A stretch of DNA of 7,962 nt from Caryophanales bacterium UBA7029. Lineage in GTDB: Bacteria; Bacillota_I; Bacilli_A; RFN20; CAG-826. The position numbers and the translations under genes were made by a program. The first letter of the stretch is position 1. Every line of letters begins with the position of its first letter. The stretch covers positions 1-7,962 of the forward strand of contig DLBE01000059.1 in assembly GCA_002494205.1 (NCBI GenBank), read 5' to 3'. The notes under the pieces are model-generated. The model worked only from the letters and a program-made list of their open reading frames with translations, ran no database searches and was not told the origin of the DNA. Shown one piece after another: positions 5,727-7,962 of the stretch.

Positions 5727-6902
5727 CTATTCTTTTTCTTCGATTTCTTCTATATATGAGTCGTCATCGATTTGTTTAACGTCTGCGGCAGAAATTGTGT
5801 CGAATCTTGTTGTAATTTTACTAACTCTTGAATCAAGTTTTTCTCTAAATTTAGTCGCTCTTTCAAGTTGAGTTGATAGCGATTCCCAATCTCGACCAAA
5901 CATCTCGAACTGTTTTCCAAGTGCATTAAGTTGTTTTGTAATTTCGGCTGCATTTTTAGCGCGTTCTGCCTCAATTCTAACCATATTTATGGTTACAAGA
6001 ATTGGCGAAAGCGTTGATGGGGAAGTCAAAATAACCTTTTGTTTTCTCGAATAATCTACAACATCTTGTAATTCGTGATGAACATAAGCAAAAACTCCAT
6101 CATTAGGAATAAACATCAATGCTTCTTGGGCTGTTTTTCCTGGAATTATGTATTTATCTTTAATTGTTGTAATATGCTTTTTAACGGCGGCAGCAAATTG
6201 AGATTTTAAGCTCTCTTTCTCCTCAGGTGTTTCTGCGTCAAATAAACGTTTGTAGTCTTGGAATGGGAATTTTGAGTCTATTGCGATCATTTTATTTGGC
6301 TCAGGCATAAAGACGACAGCATCAGCACGAACATCATCTCCATCTTTTACTTTTTTCATCGTGTATTGTTCCTCATAACAACCGATTGTGTCACCAAAAA
6401 CGTTATTTAAAACCATTTTGAGTTGATATTCACCATACTGACCACGGCTTTGGTTGCCTTCTAAAATTCCTTTTAACGAAACAACTTCTTTTCCGAGCCC
6501 TTCCATTTGCTCTTGAGCTTTTGTGATAGCAGAAAGTCTTTCTCTAACTTGTGCCATTGATTCAGATGTACCTTTAAAACCTTCTTTAAGTTTGTCATCA
6601 ACTTTTTTATCTAAAGCAGCAATCTTATCATCAAGTTGTTTGTTTAACGCCTCAATTCTTTTTGTTAAAAATTCTTGTGTTTCTAATTCAAATTTCTTAA
6701 GATTTTCCGAGGATTTTTCACTATTTTTGTCTAATTCATGCACAAAATTTGTCATCTCTTTTGACATAACAACTTGCACAGATTTTTCAACTAACCTATC
6801 TGATTCTTGAGAAGGACCAGTCTTTCTTGTAAGTAAAACAATGAGCAAAACAATTAAAACTACTAATGCAACGCCTGATAAAATAATTGATACAATTTCC
6901 AT
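5727..6902 (-). CDS. rmuC: DNA recombination protein RmuC family
   Basis: The 391-residue protein begins with one hydrophobic segment (about 4-25) followed by TRK, so it is probably an N-terminal membrane anchor with the rest in the cytoplasm. Residues 33-140 are charged and heptad-like, a long coiled coil. The RmuC domain follows (about 140-345): RGQYGEYQL (153-161), RADAVVFMP (192-200), IAIDSKFPF (206-214) and FIPNDG (264-269). Asp194, Asp209 and Lys211 match a PD-(D/E)xK-type nuclease arrangement. A second helical stretch (310-360) and an acidic tail close the protein. In E. coli, RmuC limits recombination at inverted repeats; the molecular action is not settled. The start at 6902 has GGGGT upstream. 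It is the first gene of a minus-strand chain with the hydrolase, and perhaps further genes, and is divergent from a Y-family polymerase. Confidence 0.93.
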   Translation of the reverse strand: MEIVSIILSGVALVVLIVLLIVLLTRKTGPSQESDRLVEKSVQVVMSKEMTNFVHELDKNSEKSSENLKKFELETQEFLTKRIEALNKQLDDKIAALDKKVDDKLKEGFKGTSESMAQVRERLSAITKAQEQMEGLGKEVVSLKGILEGNQSRGQYGEYQLKMVLNNVFGDTIGCYEEQYTMKKVKDGDDVRADAVVFMPEPNKMIAIDSKFPFQDYKRLFDAETPEEKESLKSQFAAAVKKHITTIKDKYIIPGKTAQEALMFIPNDGVFAYVHHELQDVVDYSRKQKVILTSPSTLSPILVTINMVRIEAERAKNAAEITKQLNALGKQFEMFGRDWESLSTQLERATKFREKLDSRVSKITTRFDTISAADVKQIDDDSYIEEIEEKE

Positions 6903-6922
6903 AAAGATACCCCGTAATCATT

Positions 6923-6928
6923 ATTATA
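6923..6928 (-). promoter_or_regulatory. -10 element of the rmuC promoter
   Basis: A perfect TATAAT on the minus strand (6928-6923) would start transcription near 6916, leaving a leader of roughly 14 bases that contains the GGGGT ribosome site. No good -35 is seen (TCAAAA at 17 bases), so the promoter may be weak or activator-dependent. The spacer holds the palindrome TTTAGCTAAA (6934-6943), and GAATATATTC (6952-6961) lies just upstream of the -35 position. Confidence 0.5.
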
Positions 6929-6933
6929 CATTA

Positions 6934-6961
6934 TTTAGCTAAAGTTTTTGAGAATATATTC
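6934..6961. promoter_or_regulatory. Two perfect 10-bp palindromes in the rmuC / Y-polymerase divergent region (possible operators)
   Basis: TTTAGCTAAA (6934-6943) and GAATATATTC (6952-6961) are perfect inverted repeats whose centres are 18 bases apart in a 112-base intergenic region. They cover the spacer and -35 area of the likely rmuC promoter and lie about 54-80 bases upstream of the polymerase start. Neither matches the Bacillus LexA box GAAC-N4-GTTC exactly. The region is very AT-rich, so chance is a real possibility. Confidence 0.3.
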
Positions 6962-7014
6962 ACAAAAATAATTTTTAATAATTCTAGTTAATAAATTTTA
7001 GTATTTTTAGTAAA

Positions 7015-7962
7015 ATGGTTGAGATGGATAGAAGTATTGCTGTAATTGATATGAAGGCGTTTTATGCTTTCGTTGAGTGTGTTGAAAGAAACCTCAATCC
7101 TTTTACTACACCACTTGTGGTGTGCGACCCAACAAGAGGCGATGGAACTATAGTTCTTTCAGTTTCTCCTTTCTTAAAAGAAATGGGGGTTCCATCAGTT
7201 TGTAGAAGAAGAGATCTTCCACATATCGAAGGTATGGTTTTCGCCCAACCAAGAATGTCGCTTTATGTTAAAAAGAGCGCAGAGATTATTGATATTGTTC
7301 TCAATTACATAGGCGAAGATGATATTCATGTTTATTCAATTGACGAATTTTTTGTCAATCTAAGTCCATATTTAAAGGCTTATGACTGCACCCCATACCA
7401 ACTTGTTAGAAAACTTCAAAACGCGATAACTTCAAAAACGGGTTTACTAACCACTGCCGGAATTTCATACAACATGCTAATGGCAAAAGTAGCCTTAGAT
7501 TTAGACGGAAAAAAGAAACCACCATATGTTGCAGTTTGGACAAAAGCAGATGTAAAAAATAAACTCTGGAAAGTAACTCCAATATCAAAAATGTGGGGTA
7601 TTTCCCATGGTTATGAGGCAAAACTTAATGCGATGGGTATTGAAACTATCGGCCAATTAGCTAACACGGACAAGAGTCTTCTCAAAGCCAAATTTGGTAT
7701 AATGGGAGAGCAACTTTGGGAACACGCGAACGGCATTGATAACACTGATTTAAGAGATAAATACATCCCACAAGACACTTCATTGTCTGTTGGACAAGTT
7801 TTAATGAAGGATTACACCCCTCAAGAAGCCAAACTCATTCTAAAAGAAATGAACGATGATCTTGCAATGAGATTAAGGGAGCATCGAAAACTAACGAAAC
7901 GAATTGCAGTTGGATGTGGTTACACCGCAAAAGAAGGTGGAGGTTTTGACCACCAAATTACC
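7015..7962 (+). CDS. Y-family (UmuC/UvrX-like) translesion DNA polymerase, 3' end off window
   Basis: The 316 codons visible run to the right edge; family members are usually about 400-450 residues, so roughly the last quarter is missing. The palm and fingers begin with VIDMKAFYAFVE, where Asp12 is the first metal ligand and Tyr17 the likely steric gate against ribonucleotides. VSPFLKEMGVP (50-60) and RRRDLP (64-69) fit the UmuC/UvrX branch rather than E. coli Pol IV. YSIDEFF (107-113) gives the catalytic Asp110-Glu111 pair. A thumb helix-hairpin-helix region follows (about 188-242, WGISHGYEAKLNAMGI), then the start of the little finger (from about 252). It performs error-prone bypass of damaged templates. 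The start is ATG 7015 or ATG 7024; neither has a clear Shine-Dalgarno site, so the first three residues are uncertain. No convincing promoter was found. It is divergent from rmuC. Confidence 0.92.
   Translation, partial: MVEMDRSIAVIDMKAFYAFVECVERNLNPFTTPLVVCDPTRGDGTIVLSVSPFLKEMGVPSVCRRRDLPHIEGMVFAQPRMSLYVKKSAEIIDIVLNYIGEDDIHVYSIDEFFVNLSPYLKAYDCTPYQLVRKLQNAITSKTGLLTTAGISYNMLMAKVALDLDGKKKPPYVAVWTKADVKNKLWKVTPISKMWGISHGYEAKLNAMGIETIGQLANTDKSLLKAKFGIMGEQLWEHANGIDNTDLRDKYIPQDTSLSVGQVLMKDYTPQEAKLILKEMNDDLAMRLREHRKLTKRIAVGCGYTAKEGGGFDHQIT

Noticed and set aside
7406..7621. Minus-strand ORF of 71 codons inside the polymerase gene
   Set aside because: It lies opposite a well-supported Y-family polymerase frame; its Leu-rich content reflects antisense codons.

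Overview
The window is AT-rich bacterial DNA, densely coded and mostly in tight minus-strand gene chains. Tryptophans are encoded by TGG, and TGA ends the distal P-II-like gene (2513-2515), so the standard bacterial code applies and not the Mycoplasma code. Shine-Dalgarno sites of GGAGG/AGGTG type, the secreted repeat protein with MBG/Ig-like modules, and the DUF1538 plus P-II cluster point to a low-GC Bacillota lineage. A Mollicutes-related or Erysipelotrichia-like gut bacterium would fit, but the exact taxon is inference.

Layout. (1) 1-2177, minus strand: a large secreted, repeat-built surface protein. It has a signal peptide, a beta-helix-like domain with a cysteine in most rungs, then two 173-residue tandem modules (His/Cys cluster plus Ig/MBG-like folds). 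It runs off the left edge, and its reading frame is broken once near 1473. Its promoter lies at 2210-2238. (2) 2284-2477, minus strand: a tRNA-Ala with anticodon CGC and encoded CCA, its own likely promoter, and a rho-independent terminator. (3) 2513-4805, minus strand: two different P-II-like signalling genes directly downstream of a duplicated DUF1538 membrane protein. (4) 4853-6902, minus strand: an alpha/beta hydrolase (HSL-type) one base downstream of an RmuC-family DNA-associated protein. (5) 7015-7962, plus strand: the first 316 codons of a Y-family translesion DNA polymerase, divergent from rmuC and cut by the right edge.

How they may work together. The DUF1538 protein and two P-II-like proteins look like a transporter with dedicated cytosolic sensors, in the manner of AmtB-GlnK or SbtA-SbtB. 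The substrate is unknown, and this is the most interesting system here. RmuC and the Y-family polymerase both concern DNA damage or rearrangement and share a 112-base divergent intergenic region with two 10-base palindromes, so joint control is plausible but unproven. The surface protein is a separate unit that may be inactive or variable because of the frameshift. No mobile element, CRISPR array, rRNA gene or origin was seen, and no gene-free stretch exceeds 300 bases.
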